A stretch of DNA of 64,000 nt from Streptomyces sp. P3 (GCA_016893485.2 JAFEKX020000001.1:7519501-7583500); one strand, 5' to 3'. Counted from the stretch's first letter, positions 49,215-59,414 are shown. A program made the numbers and translations. Notes: generated from the sequence alone by a model not told the origin.

Positions 49215-49972
49215 GTGGATCTCTCCAACCGCACCGTTCTCGTCGTCGGTGGAACCTCGGGCATCGGACGGGAGCTGGCCCGCCGGTTCGCCGCGGCGGG
49301 CAGCACCGTGGCCGTCGGCGGCCGTAGCCCGGAGGCGCTCTCGGAACTCGCCGGGGAAGGGTTCGGCACGTTCGATGTCGACGTCACGGACGGTGCCTCC
49401 GTCGCAGCCGCTCGTGACGCCGTGCTCGCCCGCCACCCCGAGCTGGACACCGTGGTGACCATGTCGGGGGTCATGCTCCTGGAGGACCTGCGCGACCCCG
49501 CGCACTTCGCGGCGGCGGAGACGACGATCGACACCAACCTGCTCGGCACCATCCGCGTCGTCGACGCCTTCACCCCCACCTGATCGGGCGGGGCGCCGGC
49601 ACCTTCATCACCGTCACCTCCGGGATCGCCTTCCTGCCGTTCCCGCCGATGCCCGGCTACGCCGCCTCGAAGGCCGGGGTGCACGCCTACTCGGAGGCTC
49701 TGCGGGCGCAGCTCGACGGCACCGGCGTCGACGTCGTCGAGCTCGTCCCCCGGCCGTCGCCACGGCAGGCCAGGAGAAGGTGAACCCGCACGCGCTGCCC
49801 CTCGACGACTTCGCCACCGAGGTCATGCAGTTGCTCTCGGGGACCCCACCCCCGCGAGGTCCTCGTGAAGGGCGTCCTCATGCACCGCTGGGCCGAGCGC
49901 GACGGCACCTACGACGACCTCGTCGCACAGCGCGCCCGGGCTCTGTCCATGCTCCCCGGCCGCGAAGGCTGA
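49215..49972 (+). CDS. Short-chain dehydrogenase/reductase (frameshifted)
   Basis: NAD(P)-dependent oxidoreductase of the SDR superfamily, about 252 residues. Cofactor site VLVVGGTSGIGRELARRFA (GxxxGIG); FDVDVTDGASVAAARDAV; catalytic Ser in FITVTSGIAFLPF; catalytic Tyr and Lys in MPGYAASKAGVHAYSEALRA. The corrected C-terminus is MHRWAERDGTYDDLVA to SMLPGREG. Shifts near 49583, 49750 and 49845. GTG at 49215 with AAGGGAAG upstream. Substrate unknown; controlled probably by the divergent XRE regulator. Confidence 0.85.
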
Positions 49973-49990
49973 CGTCCTGCACCCGCCGAA

Positions 49991-50021
49991 GGTCCGCCGA
50001 GTCGAGGGGACTCGGCGGACC
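49991..50021. terminator. Strong bidirectional terminator
   Basis: GGTCCGCCGAGTC-GAGGG-GACTCGGCGGACC is a perfect 13-bp stem with a 5-nt loop, between the convergent SDR and MMPL genes (18 nt after the SDR stop). Confidence 0.8.
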
Positions 50022-50058
50022 TTCCAGCACGTACCAACAGGCCTTTGGCCAGCGGGAG

Positions 50059-52353
50059 TTACACCCGCACGGGCTTGCCCTCGCCCGTCACCGCGGGCGG
50101 TGTGAACTCCTCAGGCGACTCGTCGTGCGTGAGGTCCGGGAGGCGGTGGAGCCACTTCGGGAGGTACCAGTTGCGCTCGCCGAGCAGGGCCATCACCGCC
50201 GGGAGCAGGACGCCCCGGATGACCGTGGCGTCGATGAGGACCGCCGCCGCGAGGCCGACGCCCATCTGCTTCATGGACTGCATGGACAGCGTGCCGAAGA
50301 TCGCGAACACGGCGACCATGATGACCGCGGCGCTGGTGACGACACCGGCCGTGGTGACCACCCCGTGCTGGATCGCCTCCTGTGTCGTACGGCCGCGCAG
50401 CCGCGCCTCGCGGATCCGGGAGACGACGAACACGTGGTAGTCCATCGACAGGCCGAACAGGATCACGAAGAGGAACAGCGGCAGCCACGTGACGATCGCG
50501 CCGACCCCCTCCGCGCCCACCAGCGAGGCGCCCCAGCCGTGCTGGAAGACGGCGACGAGGATGCCGTAAGCGGCGCCCACGGACAGGAGGTTGAGGGCGA
50601 TCGAGGTGATCGCGACCGTCAGCGAGCGGAACGAGAGCAGCATCAGCAGAAAGGCGAAGACCACCACGAACGCGAACACCGGGACGACGGAGCCCAGGAG
50701 TTGGTCGTTGAAGTCCTTCGACCCCGCGACGTTCCCGGTGATCGGCGCCTGCACGCCGTCGACCTTGCCGAGGGTGGCGGGCCGTACGTCGTCGCGCAGC
50801 TTCTCCAGGCTCCTGGACGCCTTGTCCTGGTCGGAGCCGCCGACGAGCGGAACGTAGACGAAGGCGACGTTCCGCGCGTCGTGCAGCTTGATGTCGACCG
50901 GGCCGCGCGAGGCGCCCGAACTGACCGCCTGCGCCTTGAAGTCGGCCAACGCCTGCTTCACATCGGGTGCGTTGATGTCCTTCGCCTTGACGACCACCTC
51001 GGCGGGTTCCGAGCCGCCCGGGAAGGCGTCGTTGACGCGGTTGTAAGTGCCCACGATCGGGAGGGAGTTGCCGAACTCCTGGTCCAGCGTGAGGTTCTGG
51101 GTCTTCATGCCGATCGCGGGAGCGGCGATCGCGAGCAGCGCGCCGGTCGCGACGAGGACGGAGACGAGGGGCCTGGCGAGCACGCCCTTGAGGACGGCGG
51201 TCCAGAACCGGCTCTCCCCGTTGCCCCGGCGGCTGCGCCGGCGCAGGAACGGGATGCGGCCCTTCTCGACCCGCTCGCCCAACAGCGAGAGCAGCGCGGG
51301 CAGTACGGTCACCGAGCCGACCATGGCGACCGCGACGACCATCAGCGAGGCCAGGCCCATCGCCTCGAACTCGGCGAGCCCGGTGAACAGCATGCCCGCC
51401 ATCGCCACGCACACCGTGACGCCCGAGACGATGATCGCGCGGCCACTGGTCGCGGCGGCGATGCGCAGCGCGGCCCCGGCGTCACGGCCGGCCTCGCGCT
51501 CCTCGCGTTCGCGGCGCAGATAGAAGAGGCAGTAGTCGACACCGACGGCCAACCCCACCAGCAGCATCACGGAGTTGGCGGTGTCGCTCATCGGCTGCAC
51601 ATGGCTGACGAGGCCCATCAGGCCCATCGTCGCGATGATCGCCGTGATGGCCAGGGCCACCGGCAGCAGCGCCGCGACCAGTGCGCCGAAGGCGATCAGC
51701 AGGATGCCGAAGGCGACGGGCACGGCGGAGTACTCGGCCTTCTGGAAGTCGTTGCCGAAGGCGTCGTCGTACTGCTTCGCCATGCTGGCGCCGCCGATCT
51801 CCTCGATCCGCAGCGAGCCGTGGTCCTTCTGCACCCCGGCGACGGCCTTCAGCACCGGCGCCACCCGGTCACCCGCGGTGTCCGCGTCGCCGCGCATGTC
51901 GAACTGGACGAGCGCGCTGCGGCCGTCCTTCGAGATCGTCCTCGTGTCGTACGGGGACGACACGTCCGTGACCCGGCCGGTCCCCTCGACGGCCTTGACC
52001 ACGGCGGTGACCGCGGTGCGGAACTCGCTGTCCGTGGACGTGACCGACGCGTCCTTCGACTGGATCAGGACGGTCTCACTGGACGGTTCCTTGATCCCCG
52101 CGTCGTCGATGATCGTCGCGGCGGTATGGGTCTCGCCCTTCAGCTGGTCGCTCTCGTTGACGTCGACGCGGCCCGCGGCCGAGCCGATCCCCATCGACAG
52201 CACCACGAACAGCACCCAGATGCCGACCGCGGCCCAGCGGTGCCGGGCGCTCCAGCCGCCGGCCCGGGCGGCGAGCCCCCGTACCCGTGAATCTCCGTTC
52301 CCCATGACGGGCTTGCCCTCGCGCACGGTGCCAGCCCCCTGCCGCCACCTCAT
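50059..52353 (-). CDS. MMPL-family membrane transporter
   Basis: RND-type exporter of 764 residues, intact. Two repeats of six membrane helices with a large extracellular loop each: WAAVGIWVLFVVLSMGIGSA (TM1), then VAFGILLIAFGALVAALLPV, GLMGLVSHVQPMSDTANSVM, GLAVGVDYCLFYLRRERE (MMPL motif GxDY), and in the second half AFVVVFAFLLMLLSFRSL, WLPLFLFVILFGLSMDYHVF (SMDY, proton relay Asp-Tyr). MMPL proteins export lipids or antibiotics. ATG 52353 chosen; ATG 52305 and GTG 52326 are possible. Monocistronic, followed by a strong terminator. Confidence 0.9.
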   Translation of the reverse strand: MRWRQGAGTVREGKPVMGNGDSRVRGLAARAGGWSARHRWAAVGIWVLFVVLSMGIGSAAGRVDVNESDQLKGETHTAATIIDDAGIKEPSSETVLIQSKDASVTSTDSEFRTAVTAVVKAVEGTGRVTDVSSPYDTRTISKDGRSALVQFDMRGDADTAGDRVAPVLKAVAGVQKDHGSLRIEEIGGASMAKQYDDAFGNDFQKAEYSAVPVAFGILLIAFGALVAALLPVALAITAIIATMGLMGLVSHVQPMSDTANSVMLLVGLAVGVDYCLFYLRREREEREAGRDAGAALRIAAATSGRAIIVSGVTVCVAMAGMLFTGLAEFEAMGLASLMVVAVAMVGSVTVLPALLSLLGERVEKGRIPFLRRRSRRGNGESRFWTAVLKGVLARPLVSVLVATGALLAIAAPAIGMKTQNLTLDQEFGNSLPIVGTYNRVNDAFPGGSEPAEVVVKAKDINAPDVKQALADFKAQAVSSGASRGPVDIKLHDARNVAFVYVPLVGGSDQDKASRSLEKLRDDVRPATLGKVDGVQAPITGNVAGSKDFNDQLLGSVVPVFAFVVVFAFLLMLLSFRSLTVAITSIALNLLSVGAAYGILVAVFQHGWGASLVGAEGVGAIVTWLPLFLFVILFGLSMDYHVFVVSRIREARLRGRTTQEAIQHGVVTTAGVVTSAAVIMVAVFAIFGTLSMQSMKQMGVGLAAAVLIDATVIRGVLLPAVMALLGERNWYLPKWLHRLPDLTHDESPEEFTPPAVTGEGKPVRV

Positions 52354-52649
52354 GGTTCGAAGGTATGCGCGGAATAAGAACGCCCCCTCGTGCTCACCGG
52401 TGAAGTACCGGGCGCCCTGCTCCTCCGGACGGACCCCGGGCCCTCCGCACTGGGGAGGACGGCGGCCCCTACATCTACCCGGCGGCCTCGGGGTGGTGAT
52501 CAGGGTTGACGGTGTCCGATCCGTCGGCCCGGACCCGCTTTGTCATTACGCAACCTTGTTGAACAAGTCACAGCCGGCCCTAGGTGTGCCTGTACGTGTT
52601 GATCCCGGCCCACCTCATCCGCGAGAGTTTCCGCGCACCCGCACTCCTG
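52354..52649. other. Divergent intergenic DNA
   Basis: About 300 bp between the MMPL and DUF1697 genes. It includes an AT-richer part near 52545-52575 (CATTACGCAACCTTGTTGAA) that could hold a promoter. No gene seen. Confidence 0.4.
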
Positions 52650-52691
52650 AAGCGGCCGTCGTGCCCACCCCACGGGGCACGAAGGCCGCTT
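52650..52691. repeat. Long hairpin 12 nt before the DUF1697 gene
   Basis: AAGCGGCC (52650-52657) pairs with GGCCGCTT (52684-52691), and GTGCCC (52661-52666) with GGGCAC (52675-52680), with matched 3-nt internal loops GTC/GAA. It ends just before the start codon of the next gene, where a terminator would be misplaced unless it insulates that gene or shapes its 5' UTR. Confidence 0.6.
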
Positions 52692-52703
52692 TATGGTGTC
52701 CGG

Positions 52704-53252
52704 ATGACGACGACGTATGCGGCGCTGCTGCGCGGGATCAACGTGGGCGGCAACAAGAAGCTCCCGATGGCGGACCTGCGCACGCTCCTCGAAGGCCTCG
52801 GACTCGACGGCGTCCGCACCTACCTCCAGAGCGGGCAGGCCGTGTTCACCAGCGGCCACGGCGACGAGGAGTCCCTCGCGGCGGACATCGCGCGGGCGAT
52901 CGAGAAGCGGTTCGGCTTCACCGTCGACGTCGTCGTCCGCGACCACGCCTACCTGGCGGCGATCGTCGCCGACTGCCCTTTCCCGGCCGCCGAGTTGGAG
53001 GGCAAGCAGCTCCACGTCACGTACTACTCGGTGCCTCTCGCGGACGACCGCTTCGCCGCACTCGACCAGGCCGCCTTCCTCCCCGAGGAGTTCCGCCTCG
53101 GCGACCGCGCCCTGTACCTCTACGCCCCCGACGGCCTCGGCCGCTCCAAGCTCGCCGCGGAACTCTCCCGGCCGCGCCTCAACAAGGGGGTCGTGGCGAC
53201 GACCCGCAACTGGAACACCGTCGTCAAACTCGTGGAGATGACGGCCGGTTGA
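52704..53252 (+). CDS. DUF1697 protein
   Basis: Small cytoplasmic protein of 182 residues, intact. Matches DUF1697: TYAALLRGINVGGNKKLPMA, LGLDGVRTYLQSGQAVFTSG, FTVDVVVRDHAYLAAIV, and LNKGVVATTRNWNTVVKLVE at the C-terminus. Proteins of this family are widespread in bacteria; the function is unknown. ATG 52704 follows the hairpin and GGTGTCCGG. Confidence 0.88.
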   Translation: MTTTYAALLRGINVGGNKKLPMADLRTLLEGLGLDGVRTYLQSGQAVFTSGHGDEESLAADIARAIEKRFGFTVDVVVRDHAYLAAIVADCPFPAAELEGKQLHVTYYSVPLADDRFAALDQAAFLPEEFRLGDRALYLYAPDGLGRSKLAAELSRPRLNKGVVATTRNWNTVVKLVEMTAG

Positions 53253-53302
53253 GCGCCCGCACGGCATGGAAGGAGAGATCCACGCTGTGCGAGGCTCGAC
53301 CC

Positions 53303-54324
53303 ATGCGCTACATCATCATCGGAGCAGGGGCGGTCGGCGGAGCCATCGGTGGCCGGCTGGCCGGGGCGGGACACGAGGTCGTCCTGGTCGCGCGGGGGCG
53401 CGCAGCGGGCGGCGCTGACCGAGCACGGGCTGCGGCTCAAGGTGCCGGACGGGCAGTCGACGTACCGGCTGCCCGTCGTCGAAGGGCCCGCGGAACTGGG
53501 CGAGTTGAGGGCCGACGACGTCCTCGTGCTGACCGTCAAGACGCAGGACGTCGAGAGCGCGCTCGCGGTCTGGGGCCCGGCACCGGTCGCCGGGGCGGTA
53601 CGGCCGCCGAGCGGCTGCCGGTCGTCTGCGCGCAGAACGGTGTGGAGAGCCCGCGCCTCGCGCTGCGCCGCTTCCGCCGGGTGTACGCCGTCTGCGTCTG
53701 GCTGCCCTCGACCTTCGTCGAACCGGGTGTCGTCTCCGCCGAGGGCACCCCCTCACCGGCATCCTCCACCTCGGCCGCTATCCGCACGGCACGGACGGGA
53801 CCGCCCGGCTGATCGCCGCCGACCTGGAGAAGTCGAGGTTCGAGGCACCGGTCGTACCGGACGTGGCCCGCTGGCAGTACGCCAAGCTGCTCAGCAATCT
53901 CGGCAACGCGCTCGAAGCGGTCGTGGAGGTGCTCGACGTCGAAGCCCACCTGGCGTTCTACGCGCGGGTACGGGCCGAGGGCGTGGCCGTGCTCGACGCG
54001 GCCGGGATCGACTGTGCGAGCGCCGAGGAGGAGAAGGCGCTGCGCGGCGACAAGATCCGGCTCGTCGAGATCGACGGCGTCCCGCGCCGCGGCGGCTCCT
54101 CCTGGCAGTCGCTGAACCGGGGCACCGGCACCATCGAGGCCGACTACCTCAACGGCGAGATCGCGCTGCTGGGGCGGCTGCACGGCGTACCCACCCCGCT
54201 CAACGAGCTGCTGCAACGGCTCGCGAACGCCTTCGCGCGCGAGCGCAGGCCGGCCGGCTCGCTGCCGTTCGACGAGCTGGTCCGGCTCGCCGACGAGGCT
54301 GTCGCGTTTGTTCAAGAGTCCTGA
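53303..54324 (+). CDS. PanE/ApbA-family 2-dehydropantoate 2-reductase-like protein (frameshifted)
   Basis: NADPH-dependent ketopantoate reductase family, about 340 residues. Rossmann motif YIIIGAGAVGGAIGGRLAGAG, VEGPAELGELRADDVLVLTVK, PVVCAQNGVESPRLAL (conserved QNG), and the C-terminal helical domain with KLLSNLGNALEAVVEV (catalytic Lys), GSSWQSLNRGTGTIEADYLNG (SS-Q-R-T-E-Y-L-G block) and TPLNELLQRLANAF. Shifts near 53400, 53590, 53600 and 53755. The genome may have another panE, so its substrate could be a different keto acid. Confidence 0.85.
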
Positions 54325-54348
54325 GAGCGCCCTCCCTAGCGTGGGGGC

Positions 54349-54972
54349 ATGAGCAACGACGACCTGAACCCGCAGCTGAACGACCTGTACCCGTACCTGA
54401 CCGAATGCGCCGCCGAGGCGGCCCGCGTCGCCCGCGGTGTCGGCGCGGACCGCCTCGACGACCCCACGCACTGCCCCGACTGGGACGTCCGCGCGATGGT
54501 CAACCACTGGGTCCTCTACACCTCGCACGGCCTGGAGCACCGCGCCCTGCGCACCCAGCTCCCCGAGGAGCTGACCACGCGCGACTTCACCGCCGATCCG
54601 GACTGGGCGGAGGCCTACGCCGCCCAGCTTGACCGGGCCGTCGCTGCCTGGGCCGACCCTTCGGTGTGGGAGGGCGAGGTCGACCTCGGCATGGCGAAGA
54701 TGCCCGCCGACGAACTCGCCTCGATGATCATCAAGGAGCTGGCGGTGCACGGCTGGGACGTCGCCACCGCCACCGGCCAGCGGTACCGCGTCTCGGACGG
54801 CGCCGCCCGCCTCGTCCTCGCCGTGGTCGAGAAGCACGGCGACCTCTACCGCCAGTACGACGGCTTCGCCGACCCCGTCCCCGCACCGGCCGACGCCCCC
54901 GTCTTCGACCGCGCCCTCGCGGCCAGCGGACGGAACCCGGAACAGCAGGCCGTGAGCGCGGCGGACCACTGA
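54349..54972 (+). CDS. TIGR03086-type DinB-like metal-binding protein
   Basis: Protein of 207 residues, intact, of the mycothiol maleylpyruvate isomerase/DinB-like superfamily: DDPTHCPDWDVRAMVNHWVL (metal-ligand His), and DELASMIIKELAVHGWDVAT (second ligand His). These proteins often use mycothiol. It lies 24 nt after the panE-like gene and 79 nt before a mycothiol-linked thioredoxin-fold gene, so a redox role is plausible but not shown. Confidence 0.85.
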   Translation: MSNDDLNPQLNDLYPYLTECAAEAARVARGVGADRLDDPTHCPDWDVRAMVNHWVLYTSHGLEHRALRTQLPEELTTRDFTADPDWAEAYAAQLDRAVAAWADPSVWEGEVDLGMAKMPADELASMIIKELAVHGWDVATATGQRYRVSDGAARLVLAVVEKHGDLYRQYDGFADPVPAPADAPVFDRALAASGRNPEQQAVSAADH

Positions 54973-55051
54973 GAACCCGGCGAAGTGGACCACTGGGAAT
55001 CCGGCGCATTGGATCGTTCCTTTACGCCACCACGCGGCTAACGTTTCCGGT

Positions 55052-55681
55052 ATGAGCCAAGACAGCGGCCACGCCACCCCCGTCCGGGTCGACTTCTACT
55101 TCGACCCCGCCTGCCCCTTCGCCTGGATCACCTCCCGCTGGCTGTTGGAGGTCGAGCGCGAGCGCCCGCTCGACCTCCGCTTCCACGCGATGAGCCTCTA
55201 CCTCCACAACACGGGCAACGAACTCCCCGACTGGTACCGGGAGTTGGTCGACAAGTCGATCGGCCCGGTGCGCGTCGCGGTGGCCGCCGCGGAACAGCAG
55301 GGCGACAAGATCCTGCGCGACCTGTACACCGCCTTCGGCGAGCGCATCCACGAGCGCCGCTACGACGACTTCGACGCCGTGATCACCGAGTCCCTCGCCG
55401 AACTCGGCCTCCCCGCCGAACTGGCCGCCGCCGCCCACGATCCGTCGTACGACGACGCCGTGCGCCGCAGCCACCAGGCGGGCGTGGAGGAGGAGTCAGG
55501 CGGCTACGTGGGGACACCGACCCTGCACGTCGACGGAACGGTGTGGTTCGGACCCGTGCTCCGGGCCATCCCACGCGGCCCGAAGGCGGCCGAACTCTTC
55601 GACAGCTTCCGGGTGTTGGCCACCAACCCCGACTTCTTCGAACTGAAGCGGACGCGCACCGGAGGCCTGTCCTTCGACTGA
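55052..55681 (+). CDS. DsbA-fold, Rv2466c-like mycothiol-dependent reductase
   Basis: Protein of 209 residues, intact. Thioredoxin-fold with active-site FYFDPACPFAWITSRW (CPFA with one Cys), and the cis-Pro motif GGYVGTPTLHVDG. It is close to Mycobacterium Rv2466c, a mycothiol-dependent nitroreductase or disulfide reductase. Cytoplasmic. Placed after a DinB-like gene that may also use mycothiol. Confidence 0.85.
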   Translation: MSQDSGHATPVRVDFYFDPACPFAWITSRWLLEVERERPLDLRFHAMSLYLHNTGNELPDWYRELVDKSIGPVRVAVAAAEQQGDKILRDLYTAFGERIHERRYDDFDAVITESLAELGLPAELAAAAHDPSYDDAVRRSHQAGVEEESGGYVGTPTLHVDGTVWFGPVLRAIPRGPKAAELFDSFRVLATNPDFFELKRTRTGGLSFD

Positions 55682-55755
55682 CCGGGCCGACTCGGACTGA
55701 CCCGCGGTGACGGAGGAGTGACAAGAACGCCGGACAAGGCGCAGTACAGAAAGCG

Positions 55756-55786
55756 GCCCCCGTAAAGGCACTTGCCGACCGGGGGC
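55756..55786. terminator. Possible terminator between convergent genes
   Basis: GCCCCCG (55756-55762) and CGGGGGC (55780-55786) can form a 7-bp stem with a 17-nt loop, 75 nt after the reductase stop. The loop is large, so support is moderate. Confidence 0.35.
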
Positions 55787-55889
55787 GCCGCGGCGGACGG
55801 TCGTCCGGGGTCCGACATCACAGGGGAGTGCCGGAAACCGGACGGCTTTCCGCATGCCCTGTGGCCAACACCCCGCCCTGGGACGCGTG

Positions 55890-56632
55890 TTACGCGCTGA
55901 CGGCCGCCAACGCCGGCGCCAGGGCGGCGTCGTAGCGCTCCAGCAGGACCCGCGCCACCTCGGGGCCGGACCCAGCACCTCGGCGAGGACGTCCGCCTCC
56001 GCCGCGCCCCGCGCGATGCGGTCGGGCAGGAAACCGGGGGCGAGGACGTACGGCGCGACGGCGACGCGTTCGCAGCCCAGCGCCCGGAGTTCGCGGACGG
56101 CGTCCTCGGTGCGGGGGAGCGCCGCCGAGGCGAACGCGGGCCGCACGGCACGCCAGCCGGTCTGCCGCCACTCCCGCGCGAGGCCGTCGATCACCGCGAT
56201 CGCCTCCGGGTCGGTGGACCCCGCCGAGGCCAGCACGATCCCGGTCGTGGACTTGTCGGCGGGCGTCAACCCGGCCTCGTAGAGCCGCCGTTCGAGGGCG
56301 CGCACCAACAGGGGCGAGGGGCCCAGCACCTCCGCCTGCCTGATCCGCAGCTGCGGCGGCGCGTCCCGCAGGACCGCGGGGATGTCCGCCTTCGCGTGGA
56401 ACGCGCGGGTCAGGAGCAGCGGGAGCGCCACGACGTCCTGGACGCCCTCCGCCGCGAGGGACTCCAACACGCCCTGTACCGAAGGGACGTTGAAGTCCAG
56501 GAAGCCGGTCTCCACGCGCAGCCGGGGTCGCCGTGACCGTAGCCGGCGCACCAGGGCGTGGACGGTCGCGGCGTGCCGCGGATCGCGGCTGCCATGGGCG
56601 ATGACGAGGAGGACCGGCTTCCTGTAGTACAT
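55890..56632 (-). CDS. Sirohydrochlorin chelatase, CbiX/SirB type (frameshift near 55975)
   Basis: Inserts Fe (or Co) into sirohydrochlorin. About 247 residues. First half: LLVIAHGSRDPRHAATVHAL (catalytic His), VVALPLLLTRAFHAKADIPA (second His). Second half: TGIVLASAGSTDPEA, VRELRALGCERVAVAPYVLA, PGFLPDRIARGAAEADV. The second His is in AFHAKADI as in related single-chain enzymes. ATG 56632 is 5 nt after the permease stop, so it is the last gene of the sulfur operon. It probably supplies siroheme for the sulfite reductase at the operon's start. Confidence 0.87.
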
Positions 56633-56637
56633 GGGAC

Positions 56638-57513
56638 TCAGCTCTTCACCAGCAGACCGCGGCTGCGCAGCACCCACCGCTCCAGCGGGCTGAAGATCAG
56701 CAGGTCGATGGCGATACCGACGAACAGGATCAGGATGATGGCCTCGAAGACCCCGGCCATGTCGCTGTTGGTGCGGGCGTTCTCCAGCAACTGGCCCAGG
56801 CCCACGCCGAGATCGGGAAGCTCGCGATGATCTCCGCCGCCATCAGCGAACGCCACGAGAACGCCCAGCCCTGCTTGAGGCCCGCCACATAGCCGGGGAG
56901 CGCCGCCGGCAGGGTGACGTGCCAGATGCCCTGGAGACCGGTCGCACCCATCGTGCGGCCCGCCCGCAGGAACAGCGGCGGCACCTGGTCCACGCCGGAC
57001 ACCAGGCCGTTGGCGATCGAGGGGACCGCGCCGAGCAGGATGACCGTGTACATCATCGAGTTGTTCAGACCCAGCCAGATCACGGCCGGCGGCACCCACG
57101 CCACCGACGGCAGCGACTGGAGACCGGACAGGATCGGGCCGATCGCCGCGCGCACGAACTTCACCCGCGCCACCAGCAGCCCCAGGGGTGCCGATGAGCA
57201 GTGCGAAGAAGAAGCCCAGCAGACCGCGCGAGACGCTGGTCCAGACGTAGCCGATCAGATCGCCCTTCAACCAGGCGTCCTTGAACTCGGCGCCCACCGA
57301 ACTCAGCGAGGGCAGCTTCGTCGGGTCGTCGACGATCGGGGTCAGGATCGCCCAGACCACGAGGACCACCGCGATCGCGACGACCGGCGGGAAGATCTTG
57401 CTGACGAAGGTCTGCCGCAGGCTCGGCCGGCCGGTGGCCGTGAACTCCAGTGCGTCCAGGCCGGCTTCGACGCTGCCGCCGTCCTTGACCGTCGTCGTCT
57501 CAGTGCTGGCCAT
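56638..57513 (-). CDS. Aliphatic sulfonate-type ABC permease (frameshifted)
   Basis: SsuC/TauC-like inner-membrane permease, about 292 residues. First helix IFPPVVAIAVVLVVWAILTP, central ILSGLQSLPSVAWVPPAVIW and ILLGAVPSIANGLVSGVDQV (family signature), EAA loop GATGLQGIWHVTLPAALPGY, and the last helix before LERWVLRSRGLLVKS. Shifts near 57190 and 56815. ATG 57513 overlaps the ATPase stop by 14 bp. Imports sulfonates, taurine or a related sulfur source. Confidence 0.87.
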   Translation of the reverse strand: MASTETTTVKDGGSVEAGLDALEFTATGRPSLRQTFVSKIFPPVVAIAVVLVVWAILTPIVDDPTKLPSLSSVGAEFKDAWLKGDLIGYVWTSVSRGLLGFFFALLIGTPGAAGGAGEVRARGDRPDPVRSPVAAVGGVGAAGRDLAGSEQLDDVHGHPARRGPLDRQRPGVRRGPGAAAVPAGGPHDGCDRSPGHLARHPAGGAPRLCGGPQAGLGVLVAFADGGGDHRELPDLGVGLGQLLENARTNSDMAGVFEAIILILFVGIAIDLLIFSPLERWVLRSRGLLVKS

Positions 57514-58281
57514 GACGGCGGATCTCCCCACGCAGTACATCGGTGATCTCAAGGGACAGTTCGGCCACGGGCGCGTCCTCGATACGGCGCGGCTGCGGGA
57601 TGTCGACCGTCCACTCGCGGGCGATCCGGCCGGGCCGCGAGGACAGCAGGATCACCCGCTGGGCGAGCCGCACCGCCTCGCGCACATTGTGCGTGACGAA
57701 CAGGACGGACAGGCCCGTCTCGCCCCAGATACGGGTGAGTTCGTCGTGCAGGACGTCCCGCGTGATGGCGTCAAGGGCCGCGAACGGCTCGTCCATCAGC
57801 AGGATGCGGCTCTCCTGGGCGAGCGCGCGGGCCAGGGCGACACGCTGGCGCATACCACCGGACAGCTCGTGCACCCGCTTGCCGTACGCGCCCGGCAGCC
57901 GGACCAGGTCGAGCAGCTCCTCGGTCCTGCCGCGCCGCTCCTCCTTCGGAACTCCCCTCAGTTTCAGGGCGAGTTCGATGTTCTTGCCCGCGGTGAGCAG
58001 GGGAACAGGGCGTGCTCCTGGAACATCAGCGCGGGGCGGCCGTCCGTCGCGATGGACCCGGCGGTGGGCTTGTCGAGGCCCGCCACCAGGTTCAGCAGGG
58101 TGGACTTGCCGCAGCCCGAGGCCCCCAGGAGGGTGACGAACTCGCCCGGCGCGACATCGATGCTGATGTCGTCCAGGACGAGCTGCTGCCCGCCCGGCGT
58201 CGCGAAGGACTTCGAGACATGCTCAAGGCGTGCCGCGTGCTCGACCGCCGCGGTGGTCTCCTTGGCGAGGGTGGTGGCCAT
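57500..58281 (-). CDS. Aliphatic sulfonate-type ABC ATPase (frameshift near 58003)
   Basis: SsuB/TauB-like ATP-hydrolysing subunit, about 260 residues. Walker A LLGASGCGKSTLLNLVAG, Q-loop region ALMFQEHALFP, signature HELSGGMRQRVALARALA, Walker B RILLMDEPFAALDAITRD, and switch His in LFVTHNVREAVRLAQ. ATG 58281 is preceded by AGGAGG at 8 nt; an upstream ATG at 58305 is less likely. The frame shifts once, within the loop after the Q-loop. Confidence 0.9.
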
Positions 58282-58317
58282 GGTCGTCACCTCCTGGGAA
58301 GTCATCGGGATCCCTGG

Positions 58318-59414
58318 TCAGCTCGTGCCGAGGCCGGCGGCGTCGACGGCGCTGTCACCGTCGGCCTTGAGGACCTTGTTGAGGAGCGTCAGGTCGTAGA
58401 TGCCCTTCAGGTCGGGCTTCTCCAGCAGACCGGCCTTGACCGCGTGGGCGGCCTCGGTGTTGAGGGTCGAGGCCAGGGGGTCGTTGGTGAAGGTGATCGA
58501 ACTCCACGCCGGGTCGAGGACGTTGGCCTTCAGCGCCTTGCCCGAGTCGGCCTCCAACTGCTTGTTCGCCGCGGCCTTCGCCTCCGTCGGGTTGGCGTTG
58601 ATCCACTTGTTGGCCGCGACCGAGCCCTTCAGGACGGCCTCGACGACCTTCGGGTGCGCCTTGAGGAACTTCTGCGACACGATGATGTTCGTGATCACGA
58701 ACTTCTTGTCGGGCCACAGCGTCGACTCGTCCAGGATCGCCTTGCCGCCCTCGGCGACCAGCTTCGACGCGGTCGGCTCCGGCACCCAGGCGCCGTCGAT
58801 CGAACCGGACTTGAAGGCGTCCGGGGTGATCTTGTTGTCGGTGCGGACGACGGTCACATCGCCCTTGCCGCTCTGCGCGTCGACCTTCCAGCCCTGGTCC
58901 GCGATCCAGTTGAGGAACGCCACGTCCTGCGTGTTGCCCAGCTGAGGCGTCGCGATCTTCTTGCCCTTGACGTCCTTGAGGGACTTGATCTTCTTCGGGT
59001 TGACGACCAGCTTCACTCCGCCCGACGCCGAACCACCGATGATCTTCAGGCTCTTGCCATCGGACTTGGTGTAGCCGTTGATCGCGGGGAGGGGCCGATC
59101 CAACCGATGTCGATGGAGCCCGAGTTGAGCGCCTCGATCTCGGAGGGGCCCGCGTTGAAGGTCGCGTAGTCCGCCTTGGTGGCGCCCAACTCCTTCTGGA
59201 ACAGGCCCTGTTCACGGCCGACCAGCGCGGTCGCGTGCGTCAGGTTGCCGAAGTAGCCGATCTTCACCGAGGCGAGACCCTCGATCTTCGAGGCCCCGGC
59301 GGCCACCTTCTCCTTGGAGTTGGTGCTCTTGGAGTCCGACCCGTAACCGCAGGCGGCGAGGGTGAGCAGAGGGAGCGCGGCGAACACGGCTATGCCGCGA
59401 CGCAGATAGGTCAT
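58318..59414 (-). CDS. Sulfonate-type solute-binding lipoprotein (frameshift near 59090)
   Basis: SsuA/TauA-like receptor of about 365 residues. Lipobox LLTLAACGYG; then VKIGYFGNLTHATALVGREQ, YATFNAGPSEIEALNSGSID, WIGPSPAINGYTKSDG (one C missing in the C run), LGNTQDVAFLNWIADQG, and PDKKFVITNIIVSQKFLKAH. It receives alkanesulfonates or a related sulfur ester outside the membrane. Its ATG overlaps the stop of the small ORF upstream in ATGA. Confidence 0.88.
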
